Positions 8,023 to 14,714 are shown, numbered from the stretch's first letter. The stretch is 26,923 nt of DNA from an uncultured Eubacteriales bacterium (GCA_900549645.1 URPD01000022.1:1-26923); one strand, 5' to 3'. A program made the numbers and translations. The notes: generated by a model not told the origin, from the sequence alone.

Positions 8023-8823
8023 ATGTTTTCGGAAAATAACAAAAACGGCCTTATATATATGACATCCTCCGTCATCCCGGCGCGCCATCTGTTCACGACG
8101 CGCTACGGCGGCGTCAGCACCGGCGACTATGCGAGCCTGAATCTCGGCTCCAACCGGGGCGACGCGCAGGAGAACGTCGCGGAGAATTACCGCCGCCTTG
8201 CCGCCTTCTTCGGCGTCGGGCGGGACGACTGCGCCGTCACAAAGCAGGTGCACGGAACCGAAGTGCGCGTCGTGACGAGCGCGGATAAGCACGTCTGCGG
8301 CTCAAAAACGCCCTACGAGGCGGACGGCCTTGTCACCACCGAGCGCGGCCTGCCGATCTTCTGCTTCGTGGCCGACTGCGTGCCGGCGCTCCTGTGCGAC
8401 GCGGAGCACGGCGTCATCGCCGCGGTGCACTGCGGCTGGCGCAGTTCAGTCGCGGATATCCTCGGCGTGACGGTAGAGAAGATGTGTGCCCTCGGCGCGG
8501 AGCCGGGGAGCATATGCGCCGCGATGGGCGCGTCGATAGGCCGCTGCTGCTTCGAGACGGACGACGATGTGCCGGACGCTATTAAAAAATATCTCGGCTG
8601 TGACGCGGAGGAGTTCTTCGGCCGCCGTCCCGACGGCAAAACGATGGTTGATCTCCGCGCGGCGAACGCCATGCGCCTGCGCCAGCTCGGCCTGCGGGCG
8701 GAGAATATCGACGTATCGCATGAGTGCACGATGTGCAGCCATGAGAAATACTGGTCGCACCGCTATACCCAGCGCATGGGGCGGGGCAGAGGCAGCCTCG
8801 CCGCCGGGATAGTTCTTGACTGA
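8023..8823 (+). CDS. pgeF: PgeF/YfiH-type multicopper-oxidase-fold protein
   Basis: This 266-residue protein belongs to the DUF152/YfiH family, annotated variously as polyphenol oxidase (laccase domain), purine nucleoside phosphorylase, or peptidoglycan editing factor. The metal-binding triad is intact: H77 in KQVHGTEV, C119 in VADCVPAL and H136 in AVHCGWRS. The E. coli protein removes wrongly added L-Ser from cell-wall precursors, and other members act on adenosine or inosine. Which activity applies here is not settled by sequence. The gene starts directly after the secA stop with GGGAGA upstream; an in-frame ATG 12 codons later is a possible alternative start. The next gene's ribosome-binding site overlaps this stop codon, linking the three genes. 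Confidence 0.9.
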   Translation: MFSENNKNGLIYMTSSVIPARHLFTTRYGGVSTGDYASLNLGSNRGDAQENVAENYRRLAAFFGVGRDDCAVTKQVHGTEVRVVTSADKHVCGSKTPYEADGLVTTERGLPIFCFVADCVPALLCDAEHGVIAAVHCGWRSSVADILGVTVEKMCALGAEPGSICAAMGASIGRCCFETDDDVPDAIKKYLGCDAEEFFGRRPDGKTMVDLRAANAMRLRQLGLRAENIDVSHECTMCSHEKYWSHRYTQRMGRGRGSLAAGIVLD

Positions 8824-8832
8824 GGTGATGCA

Positions 8833-10452
8833 ATGAAGATACAGAAAAGGATCGCCGCGCTGCTTCTTGCGGCGCTCATGCTCGTGGGCTGCACCGGCTG
8901 TGCCGGGACGGGCAGCGGCACGAATCAGAACGATATGGAGTTTGTCTCCACCGGCGGCAAGGACGTCGAGCGCGCCGCGCAGGCGGACGACGTGTTCTCC
9001 CTCAACAGCAACCCCAATTACAGCTTCAACCCCCTCATCGCCACGAACCTCTCCAACCAGCTCATATGCGACCTCGTGTATGAGAACATGGTCGAGGTCG
9101 ACAATAACTTTGAGGTCATCCCGAACGTTGTGACGGTGTGGAACCATTCGGACGACTGCAAGACATGGACGCTCACCATCGGCGAGGGGCATGTTTTCCA
9201 TGACGGAACCCCCGTCACCGCCAAGGATCTGCGTTACTCGCTCGACCGCGCCATCACCGCCGACCGCTATCTCGGCCGCTTTGCGAGCTATCAGGGCGCG
9301 TACGTTGCGAGCGATACACAGCTTGTCGTCTCCCTCGGCATCGGCGACGGGCAGTTCATAAAGCTGCTGAATATCCCGATAATCAAGTCCGGCTCCTACG
9401 GCGAGAAGTACCCCATCGGCAGCGGCCCCTATACCTATAATGAGGATCATACCGAGCTTCACGCCTATGAGGGCTACTCCACCGAGTATGCCTCCTACAG
9501 CAGCCTCCCCGTGGACGTGATATATATCAAGTCCTACCCCGCGCAGGAGGAGATAATCAGCGCCTTTGAGGATGCGTATATCGACGTCACCGTAAACGAC
9601 CCGTCGAGCTATACGAACCTCGGCTTCGCCAGCGCAAACGAGATACGCAGCTTCGCAACCACGAATATGCACTACGTCGGTTTCAACGAGAAAACGACGC
9701 TTGGCCGCTATAACGTCTTCCGCTACGCATTGAGCTTCGCGTTCGACCGCGCGTATCTGGAGGAGCTGCTGGGCGGCGACGCCGTCGCCTCGCCCATCCC
9801 GATGTACCCCACCTGCTTGTCCTATCCGCAGGAGCTGGCCGACAAGCTGGAGTATAATATGGATATGTGCAAGAAGATACTTGAGAGCGCCGGCGTGGCG
9901 GATCACGACAACGACGGCAAGCTTGAGTATATGAGCGGGTATGCACAGGAGATAGAGCTGAGCTTCCTCGTGTGCAGCGACAGCAGCGCCAAGGCCGGCA
10001 TCGCCAACCGCTTCGCCGAGGTCATGGACTCCATCGGCCTCACCGTCATCGTCAATGCCCTCCCGTGGGACGATTATGTCGAAGCGCTCCAGAAGGGCGA
10101 GTTCGACCTGTACTACGGCGAGATAAAGCTCCGCAATAACTTCGACCTCACGGAGCTTTTAGACCCGGATAATAAGTACGACGAGGAGAAGAAGCCCAAC
10201 GGCATCAACTTCACCGGCATCACGGATTCCAATTACGTCATGTACCTCAACGATTATCTCGCCGCGGGCGACGTTGAGCGGGATTTTAAGTATAACCAGT
10301 TCTGCACCTATCTCACCGAGAACTGCCCCCTCGTGGTCATCGGCTTTGAGAAGCAGCAGATAATCACGCATCGCGGCTGTGTCAAGGGCGTGGACGCGAA
10401 TGCGGGGAACCCCCTGTATAATTTCCAGAACTGGGAGATAACCCTCGGTTAA
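8833..10452 (+). CDS. Peptide-type ABC transporter substrate-binding lipoprotein
   Basis: This 539-residue protein is a family 5 extracellular solute-binding protein (OppA/DppA type). It begins with a lipoprotein signal: basic MKIQKR, a hydrophobic stretch, and lipobox LVGC with C20 as the lipidated residue. A nearby Cys23 is an alternative. The mature part carries family features such as GSGPYTYNE and a final NPLYNFQNWEI. It should sit on the outer face of the membrane and hand peptides or similar ligands to a permease. No permease or ATPase gene is in the window, so its partners are elsewhere or it works alone as a sensor. GAGGTGAT overlaps the pgeF stop codon, which supports co-transcription with secA-pgeF. 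Confidence 0.92.
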   Translation: MKIQKRIAALLLAALMLVGCTGCAGTGSGTNQNDMEFVSTGGKDVERAAQADDVFSLNSNPNYSFNPLIATNLSNQLICDLVYENMVEVDNNFEVIPNVVTVWNHSDDCKTWTLTIGEGHVFHDGTPVTAKDLRYSLDRAITADRYLGRFASYQGAYVASDTQLVVSLGIGDGQFIKLLNIPIIKSGSYGEKYPIGSGPYTYNEDHTELHAYEGYSTEYASYSSLPVDVIYIKSYPAQEEIISAFEDAYIDVTVNDPSSYTNLGFASANEIRSFATTNMHYVGFNEKTTLGRYNVFRYALSFAFDRAYLEELLGGDAVASPIPMYPTCLSYPQELADKLEYNMDMCKKILESAGVADHDNDGKLEYMSGYAQEIELSFLVCSDSSAKAGIANRFAEVMDSIGLTVIVNALPWDDYVEALQKGEFDLYYGEIKLRNNFDLTELLDPDNKYDEEKKPNGINFTGITDSNYVMYLNDYLAAGDVERDFKYNQFCTYLTENCPLVVIGFEKQQIITHRGCVKGVDANAGNPLYNFQNWEITLG

Positions 10453-10489
10453 GCGCGCCGCCCAAGCCGCCGGGCACCGCGCCTGATAT

Positions 10490-10495
10490 TATAAT
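10490..10495 (+). promoter_or_regulatory. Possible -10 element for cdd
   Basis: TATAAT lies 28 bases before the cdd ATG, but no convincing -35 or TGn extension accompanies it. A GCGCG/CGCGC hairpin (10453-10482) just upstream could mark the end of the preceding transcript. Weak evidence. Confidence 0.25.
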
Positions 10496-10522
10496 ATTGA
10501 CAGCGGCAGAATGGAGAACATT

Positions 10523-10903
10523 ATGACTGACAGAGAGCTTATGTCCATCGCAAAGAAGGCGTCGATGAACGCCTACGTGCCGTATTCCCGCTTCCCTGTG
10601 GGCGCCGCGCTTGAGTGCGACGACGGGACGGTGTTTTCCGGCTGCAACGTTGAGAATGCCGCGCTCGGCAGCACCATCTGCGCCGAGCGTACCGCCTGCT
10701 GCAAGGCTGTCAGCGAGGGGCACCGCAGCTTCCGCCGCATTGCGATATATGCCGACAGCGAGAGCTGGTGTACGCCCTGCGGCGCATGCCGTCAGTTTCT
10801 GGCGGAGTTTTCGCCGGATATGGAGGTGCTGTGCGCCAAGGCGGGCGACCGGTATGTCAGCTATAAGCTCAGCGAGCTGCTGCCGCACGGGTTTAATTAT
10901 TGA
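10523..10903 (+). CDS. cdd: Cytidine deaminase
   Basis: This enzyme deaminates cytidine and deoxycytidine to uridine and deoxyuridine in pyrimidine salvage. The 126-residue length fits the homotetrameric class. Zinc ligands are C53, C86 and C89, and the catalytic proton carrier is E55, in CAERTA and PCGACRQ. FSGCNVENAA is the substrate-binding stretch. The start at 10523 is preferred: GGAG at 10513-10516 is six bases upstream, while the earlier ATG at 10511 overlaps that ribosome-binding site. The stop codon overlaps the next ATG as TGATG, so the two genes are probably translationally coupled. Confidence 0.93.
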   Translation: MTDRELMSIAKKASMNAYVPYSRFPVGAALECDDGTVFSGCNVENAALGSTICAERTACCKAVSEGHRSFRRIAIYADSESWCTPCGACRQFLAEFSPDMEVLCAKAGDRYVSYKLSELLPHGFNY

Positions 10904-11181
10904 TGGAGCTGGAGCAGCTGCGCGTGTTCGCCGCCGTCGCGGACGAAGGGAGCTTCACGGGCGCGGCGCGGCGGCTGTATATCAGCCATTCCACGGTCAG
11001 CCGTACGGTCACGGCGCTGGAGGAGGAGCTTGGCGTACGCCTTATCGAGCGGGATAATCGCTTCATCGCTCTGACAAAAGCCGGCGCGGTTCTGCGCGAA
11101 GAAGCGGAGTCGTTGCTGGATGCAGCTGTTGCTGCAACCGCCAGAGTAAAAGCGATAGGGGAAGAGAACAGTGAAGCGTGA
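10903..11181 (+). CDS. Orphan LysR-type DNA-binding domain protein
   Basis: The 92-residue product is only the N-terminal part of a LysR-type regulator: a winged helix-turn-helix (about residues 2-60, with GSFTGAARRLYISHSTVSRT holding the recognition helices) and the linker helix to about residue 85. Full LysR proteins have about 300 residues with an effector domain, which is absent. The stop is followed within 17 bases by the hairpin repeat at 11198, and no further LysR-like frame appears. It overlaps cdd by one base (TGATG) and has no strong ribosome-binding site of its own. It may be a genuine small regulator that dimerises through its linker helix, or a remnant cut short by a repeat. Confidence 0.75.
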   Translation: MELEQLRVFAAVADEGSFTGAARRLYISHSTVSRTVTALEEELGVRLIERDNRFIALTKAGAVLREEAESLLDAAVAATARVKAIGEENSEA

Positions 11182-11197
11182 GAAATAATCTCCGCCC

Positions 11198-11260
11198 CTT
11201 GGCTCCCTCTGACGAGGGAGCCAAGAGACTTCTCATATACATAACCTTTTCTTTTCCCTC
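11198..11260 (+). repeat. Hairpin repeat with pyrimidine-rich tail (R4)
   Basis: CTTGGCTCCCTC pairs perfectly with GAGGGAGCCAAG around TGAC, followed by a tail of about 35 bases containing TATACATAAC and CTTTTCCC. The right part (11221-11260) matches 12981-13020 at about 33 of 40 positions. It lies 43 bases before the TIR gene. Confidence 0.7.
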
Positions 11261-11303
11261 CCGGCACCCCACCCCCACCAAAACACACAAAAGGTGATGA
11301 AAA

Positions 11304-12857
11304 ATGCGGTATTTCAAACCCTATGAGGGCGACAAGCCCTACATATTCATAAGCTACGCCCACGCGGACTCTGACGCCGTGATGAGCGTCGTCACACATA
11401 TGCACGACCGCGGCTACCGGATCTGGTACGACGAGGGCATCGAGGTCGGCAGCGAGTGGCCGGAGTGCATCGCCAGTCACCTGACCGGCGCACAGCTCGT
11501 CGTCGCCTTCATCTCCAACAGCTATATGCGCTCCGACAACTGCCGCCGCGAGATGCACTACGCGCTCTCCAAGCGCCTCCGCATTATCAACGTGTTTATC
11601 GAAAACACGGACATGACCCCCGGCATGGAGATGCAGATCGGCAGCATCTTCGCCCTCATGCGGTACAACATGAGCGACGAGGAGTTCTACGGCAAGCTTT
11701 ATTCCGCCCCGCTGCTGGACGCGGAGCTGTTCGCCGAGGGCGGCGCGCCCGCCGAAGCACAGCTTTCGGAGCCGCCGAAAGCCGCTCCCGCACCCGCGCC
11801 GAAGCCCGAAAAGCCGCGCAAATCGAAGGAGAAGCCGCCGGAGACGGAGCACCGCCGCAAAAAGCGCCTTGCCCGCTGCATCGTCTGGGGCACGGTCGGC
11901 GTGCTGCTGCTCGCCGCGGTCATCACCCTCGGTACCATCGGCTACTTCACCGGCCTTATCGAGCGCCTGACCACCGACGTCGTCACAGTCGAGACTCTGC
12001 CGCAGAGCACGATTGCCAGCTTCGAGAACGACATTTTCGAGCGCGCCGCGCGCGACTATACCGGCATCGCGGACGGGGACATCACCGTCTCCGACCTTGC
12101 CGGGCTGCACGAGCTGTACATCATCGGCGATGAGTATTATTTTGAGGATCCGACCATGTCGCTCCTCCTGCGCTCAAACCTGCCGGAGCAGGGGACGATA
12201 CGCAGTCTTGATGACTTGAAATACTTCACCGGCCTTGACACGCTCTGGATCTGTGACCAGCAACTCTCGTCGCTGGAGTCGCTGCCGGCGCTGAACATCG
12301 AGCGGCTGAACATCTCGAACTGCCGCGTCGTCTCGCTTCAGAGCATAAGCAACCTGCCGAAGCTGCGCGAACTGACGACCGACGGCTGCCCGCTGGGCGA
12401 CCTCGGCGACATCAACCGCTGTATCCAGCTTCGCAGTGTGAGCTTCATCGGCGCGAGAGTTTCGGACTTCACCGTGATGAAGCCGCTTACGAAGCTGACC
12501 GAAGCTGCAGTGTCCAACTGCACGCTCGACGAGCTGAGGCCGATCCTGCGCCACGGCGGCTTGACAAGCCTTGCCTGCTATGACTGTGACCTGCGCGGCA
12601 GCTTCTTCAAGAGCTTCGACCGCGAGCGCGGCATCGTGAGCCTGACGCTGGAGAACTGCAAGCTGGATTCTGCGAATAATCTGCATGATTTCAAGGGTCT
12701 GACCGAGATGTATATCATCAACAGCGGCGAGAATCTGGATTGGTCGGAGCTTGCGGATATCGACACGCTTGTCCGCGTGTACGTCAGCGCCTCGACCGAG
12801 CAGGCCGTCCGCGCCGCCCTCAGCGGCACCGCCGTCGCCATCGAGACCATCGCGTGA
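11304..12857 (+). CDS. TIR domain - transmembrane - leucine-rich-like repeat protein
   Basis: This 517-residue protein has three parts. Residues 10-130 form a TIR domain (YIFISYAHADSD, then WYDEGIEVGSEW for the BB loop). E83 in NCRREMHYAL falls where NAD-cleaving TIR proteins have their catalytic Glu. Residues 145-190 are a Pro/Lys/Glu linker ending in HRRKKRLAR. Residues 192-214 are one hydrophobic span. By the positive-inside rule the TIR domain is cytosolic and the C terminus outside. Residues 300-490 contain about seven irregular leucine-rich-like units of 22-24 residues (LDTLWICDQQLSSLESLPAL, then IERLNISNCRVVSLQSISNL and so on). It may sense an outside signal; no ligand or partner is evident. 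AAAGGTGAT lies six bases before the ATG. Confidence 0.85.
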   Translation: MRYFKPYEGDKPYIFISYAHADSDAVMSVVTHMHDRGYRIWYDEGIEVGSEWPECIASHLTGAQLVVAFISNSYMRSDNCRREMHYALSKRLRIINVFIENTDMTPGMEMQIGSIFALMRYNMSDEEFYGKLYSAPLLDAELFAEGGAPAEAQLSEPPKAAPAPAPKPEKPRKSKEKPPETEHRRKKRLARCIVWGTVGVLLLAAVITLGTIGYFTGLIERLTTDVVTVETLPQSTIASFENDIFERAARDYTGIADGDITVSDLAGLHELYIIGDEYYFEDPTMSLLLRSNLPEQGTIRSLDDLKYFTGLDTLWICDQQLSSLESLPALNIERLNISNCRVVSLQSISNLPKLRELTTDGCPLGDLGDINRCIQLRSVSFIGARVSDFTVMKPLTKLTEAAVSNCTLDELRPILRHGGLTSLACYDCDLRGSFFKSFDRERGIVSLTLENCKLDSANNLHDFKGLTEMYIINSGENLDWSELADIDTLVRVYVSASTEQAVRAALSGTAVAIETIA

Positions 12858-12904
12858 CGGGTGTTGTGGTGATATATTATAATAGTAGGAAAATAGAAAG
12901 TAGG

Positions 12905-12938
12905 GAACACCGGAGCGGCATCTGCCGCCCCGGTGTTC
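12905..12938 (+). terminator. Terminator-like hairpin after the TIR gene
   Basis: GAACACCGG pairs with CCGGTGTTC, with an inner GCGGCA/TGCCGC stem and a two-base loop gap. It starts 48 bases after the TIR stop codon. The T-content downstream is modest (AGTCTGTC), so its strength is uncertain. Confidence 0.6.
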
Positions 12939-12976
12939 AGTCTGTCAAAGAACATGTGCAGCAGGGCGCGGACAAG

Positions 12977-13018
12977 AGAGCCAAGAGGCTTCTTTTATAC
13001 ATAACTCTTTCTTTTCCC
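12977..13018 (+). repeat. Repeat tail copy downstream of the TIR gene (R5)
   Basis: GAGAGCCAAGAGGCTTCT, then TATACATAAC and CTTTCTTTTCCC, match the right part of R4 in the same orientation. The left hairpin arm is missing in this copy. Together R4 and R5 bracket the TIR gene. Confidence 0.65.
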
Positions 13019-13039
13019 AACTAGCAGTTTATTTACCCC

Positions 13040-13093
13040 GGCGACCCCTCAGTCACTTACGTGCCAGCTCCCCTAGAAGGGGCGCCAAGGGGG
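13040..13093 (+). repeat. Dispersed palindromic repeat, full copy (R6)
   Basis: GGCGACCCCTCAGTC, a short variable centre, GCCAGCTCCCCTAG and AGGGGCGCCAAGGGGG. Outside the centre it is almost identical to the reverse complement of 4925-4982. It lies about 80 bases upstream of the S10-operon promoter. Confidence 0.75.
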
Positions 13094-13171
13094 TTATTTC
13101 CCCGAAAATTTATTTCGTATACCTGCACAAAAAATATGCCGAAAATTTTTGCAGAAATACTGAATTTTTGC

Positions 13172-13200
13172 TTGACATACGGGCAATAACTTGGTATATT
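13172..13200 (+). promoter_or_regulatory. Strong sigma-A promoter of the ribosomal-protein cluster
   Basis: A perfect TTGACA (13172-13177), a 17-base spacer and TATATT (13195-13200) with a TGn extension. The 60 bases upstream are A/T-rich, like an UP element. The predicted start near 13207 gives a leader of about 300 bases before rpsJ. Confidence 0.85.
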
Positions 13201-13206
13201 AAATGA

Positions 13207-13507
13207 GCGCGTGTGCGAGAGCACGGGCGTATTATGCGATGAAGCGGGAGATTGCTCAGAAATGAGGTAACTTCCGTGGAGTATGTCCGGTGCCGGATGC
13301 ATGTCCGGCGCGTAATCGGGCGGCTGGAACCTGATCCATATACGCGTATATCGCTTGGACGGGGATCGACCGGCTCAAAAAGCCGGTTTGTTTTTCGGAC
13401 TTGGTCTGATACGCACGGTTGTGTGTATAGAAAAGGTTTCATCCGTACGCATAGTTTCCGGCGGAGCCAATGCCGCCGCACAAAAACGTACGAAAAGGAG
13501 AAAAAAC
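13207..13507 (+). promoter_or_regulatory. Structured 5' leader of the S10 operon
   Basis: The leader folds into successive hairpins. GTGC-GAGA-GCAC lies at 13213-13224. A longer stem at 13246-13275 is capped by CTCA-GAAA-TGAG. GCCGGA/TCCGGC lies at 13292-13309, and GATCC/GGATC at 13333-13367 encloses the palindrome ATATACGCGTATAT. An intrinsic terminator follows at 13369-13395. After it come ATACGCAC/GTGTGTAT (13409-13428) and GGCGG/CCGCC (13460-13477), the latter enclosed by two CGTACG copies. GNRA loops and a terminator well before the first gene are typical of regulatory leaders. I cannot assign it to a known family; autoregulation by a ribosomal protein of the operon is the natural hypothesis. 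Confidence 0.65.
13369..13395 (+). terminator. Intrinsic terminator inside the S10 leader
   Basis: ACCGGCT-CAAAA-AGCCGGT is followed by TTGTTTTT. It lies about 160 bases after the predicted transcription start and 113 bases before the rpsJ ATG, so transcription of the whole cluster must read through it. This placement suggests attenuation. Confidence 0.75.
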
Positions 13508-13825
13508 ATGGCAGCAACCAACAAGAACATGATCCGTATCCGCCTCAAGGCTTACGATCATCAGCTCATCGACAAGGCAGCCGAGACTATCGTCGAAGCC
13601 GCCAAGCGCACTGACGCAAAGGTCTCCGGCCCCATCCCCCTGCCCACCAAGACCGAGATCGTCACCATTCTTCGTGCAGTTCATAAGTATAAGGACAGCC
13701 GCGAGCAGTTTGAGCGCCGCACCCACAAGCGCCTTATCGACATCATGAACCCCACCCAGAAGACCGTCGAGGCTCTGATGAGCGTTGAGGTTCCCGCAGG
13801 CGTCGAGATCGAGATCAAGCTCTGA
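13508..13825 (+). CDS. rpsJ: Ribosomal protein S10
   Basis: Small-subunit protein of the 30S head; free S10 also joins NusB in transcription antitermination. The 105-residue product carries the family core NMIRIRLKAYDHQLIDKAA and the RTHKRLIDI segment. The start at 13508 follows AAGGAG (13495-13500) by seven bases. The same frame stays open upstream to 13355 but that part is the structured leader, not protein. It heads the cluster, after a leader with an internal terminator, and is separated from rplC by an unusual 141-base gap. Confidence 0.97.
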   Translation: MAATNKNMIRIRLKAYDHQLIDKAAETIVEAAKRTDAKVSGPIPLPTKTEIVTILRAVHKYKDSREQFERRTHKRLIDIMNPTQKTVEALMSVEVPAGVEIEIKL

Positions 13826-13855
13826 GCAAAACCCTAACCCACCCACACAAGTAAA

Positions 13856-13942
13856 CGACCCATAGTCCGCAGCTTGCGTATGCGGACGGGTTAAGTCGTC
13901 AGCCTCCGGACGGGAACCCAATCCCGGACCATGCGAGACGAC
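13856..13942 (+). promoter_or_regulatory. Structured RNA element between rpsJ and rplC
   Basis: GTCCGCA (13865-13871) pairs with TGCGGAC (13881-13887), extended by CCC/GGG. A second stem pairs GTCGTC (13895-13900) with GACGAC (13937-13942) and encloses TCCGG/CCGGA (13905-13909 with 13924-13928). The rplC ribosome-binding site AGGAGGA follows at 13954. Two adjacent stems filling most of a 141-base gap suggest a translation or RNA-processing control site. No known family was recognised. Confidence 0.55.
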
Positions 13943-13966
13943 CAATAACCAATAGGAGGAAATACA

Positions 13967-14695
13967 ATGAAGAAAGCCATCATCGGCAAGAAGGTCGGCA
14001 TGACGCAGATCTTCGATGAGACTGGCAAGGTCATTCCCGTGACCGTCATCGAGGCAGGCCCCTGCGTGGTCGTCGCCAAGATGAGCAAGGACAAGGAAGG
14101 CTATGACGCAGTCCAGTTCGGCTACGAAGAAGTGGCCGAGAAGAAGCTCAGCCAGCCCGAACAGGGTCACCTGAAGAAGGCGGGCGTAGGCATGGTCAAG
14201 CACCTCAAGGAGTTCCGTCTTGAGGACAGCAGCAAGCTCGAAGTCGGCGACGTGGTCAAGGCTGACGTCTTTGCAGAAGGCGACAAGGTCGACGTCACCG
14301 GTATCAGCAAAGGTAAAGGCTACGCGGGCGTTATCAAGCGCTTCGGTCAGGGCCGTACCCCCACCAGCCACGGCGGCGGCCCCGTTCACCGTCACGCCGG
14401 TTCCATGGGCTCCAGCACCGATCCTTCCCGCATTTTCCCGGGCAAGAAGCAGGCTGGCCACATGGGCGTTGATCAGGTCACCGTCCAGAACCTCGACATC
14501 GTCAAGGTCGACGCTGAGCTGAACATGATCGCTATCCGCGGCGCCGTTCCCGGCCCGAAGGGCAGCATCGTCTATATCAAGAACACTGTCAAGACCCAGC
14601 CCGTCAAGAAGGGCGAGGCCGCCGGCATCAGCCTCAACCCGCAGAAGGCTTCCGCTCGTGTCAACCCGCAGAAGGCTTCCGCCCGTACCAAGTAA
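13967..14695 (+). CDS. rplC: Ribosomal protein L3
   Basis: L3 binds 23S rRNA early in 50S assembly and reaches toward the peptidyl transferase centre. The signature stretch SHGGGPVHRHAGSMG and GKKQAGHMG are present, as is GKGYAGVIKRFGQG. At 242 residues it is longer than the usual 205-215. The excess is a basic C-terminal tail ending in two copies of NPQKASAR, encoded by a 27-base tandem duplication. A perfect AGGAGGA lies seven bases upstream. rplD follows after 19 bases. Confidence 0.97.
   Translation: MKKAIIGKKVGMTQIFDETGKVIPVTVIEAGPCVVVAKMSKDKEGYDAVQFGYEEVAEKKLSQPEQGHLKKAGVGMVKHLKEFRLEDSSKLEVGDVVKADVFAEGDKVDVTGISKGKGYAGVIKRFGQGRTPTSHGGGPVHRHAGSMGSSTDPSRIFPGKKQAGHMGVDQVTVQNLDIVKVDAELNMIAIRGAVPGPKGSIVYIKNTVKTQPVKKGEAAGISLNPQKASARVNPQKASARTK
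14636..14689 (+). repeat. 27-base tandem duplication in the 3' end of rplC
   Basis: Two in-frame units (14636-14662 and 14663-14689), both starting AACCCGCAGAAGGCTTCCGC and differing at only a few positions near the 3' end of each unit. They encode NPQKASARV and NPQKASART at the C terminus of L3. It looks like a recent slippage or duplication event. Confidence 0.85.
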
Positions 14696-14714
14696 AGAAA
14701 GGAGAGCAGCATAA

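Noticed and set aside
11304..12857. Thoeris-type anti-phage system
   Set aside because: A TIR gene is present but no ThsA-like SIR2 or other effector gene lies next to it, and the protein has a membrane span and leucine-rich-like part.
13207..13395. T-box riboswitch in the S10 leader
   Set aside because: The GGTGGnACCGCG T-box core is absent; the TGGAACC string present is too short to count.
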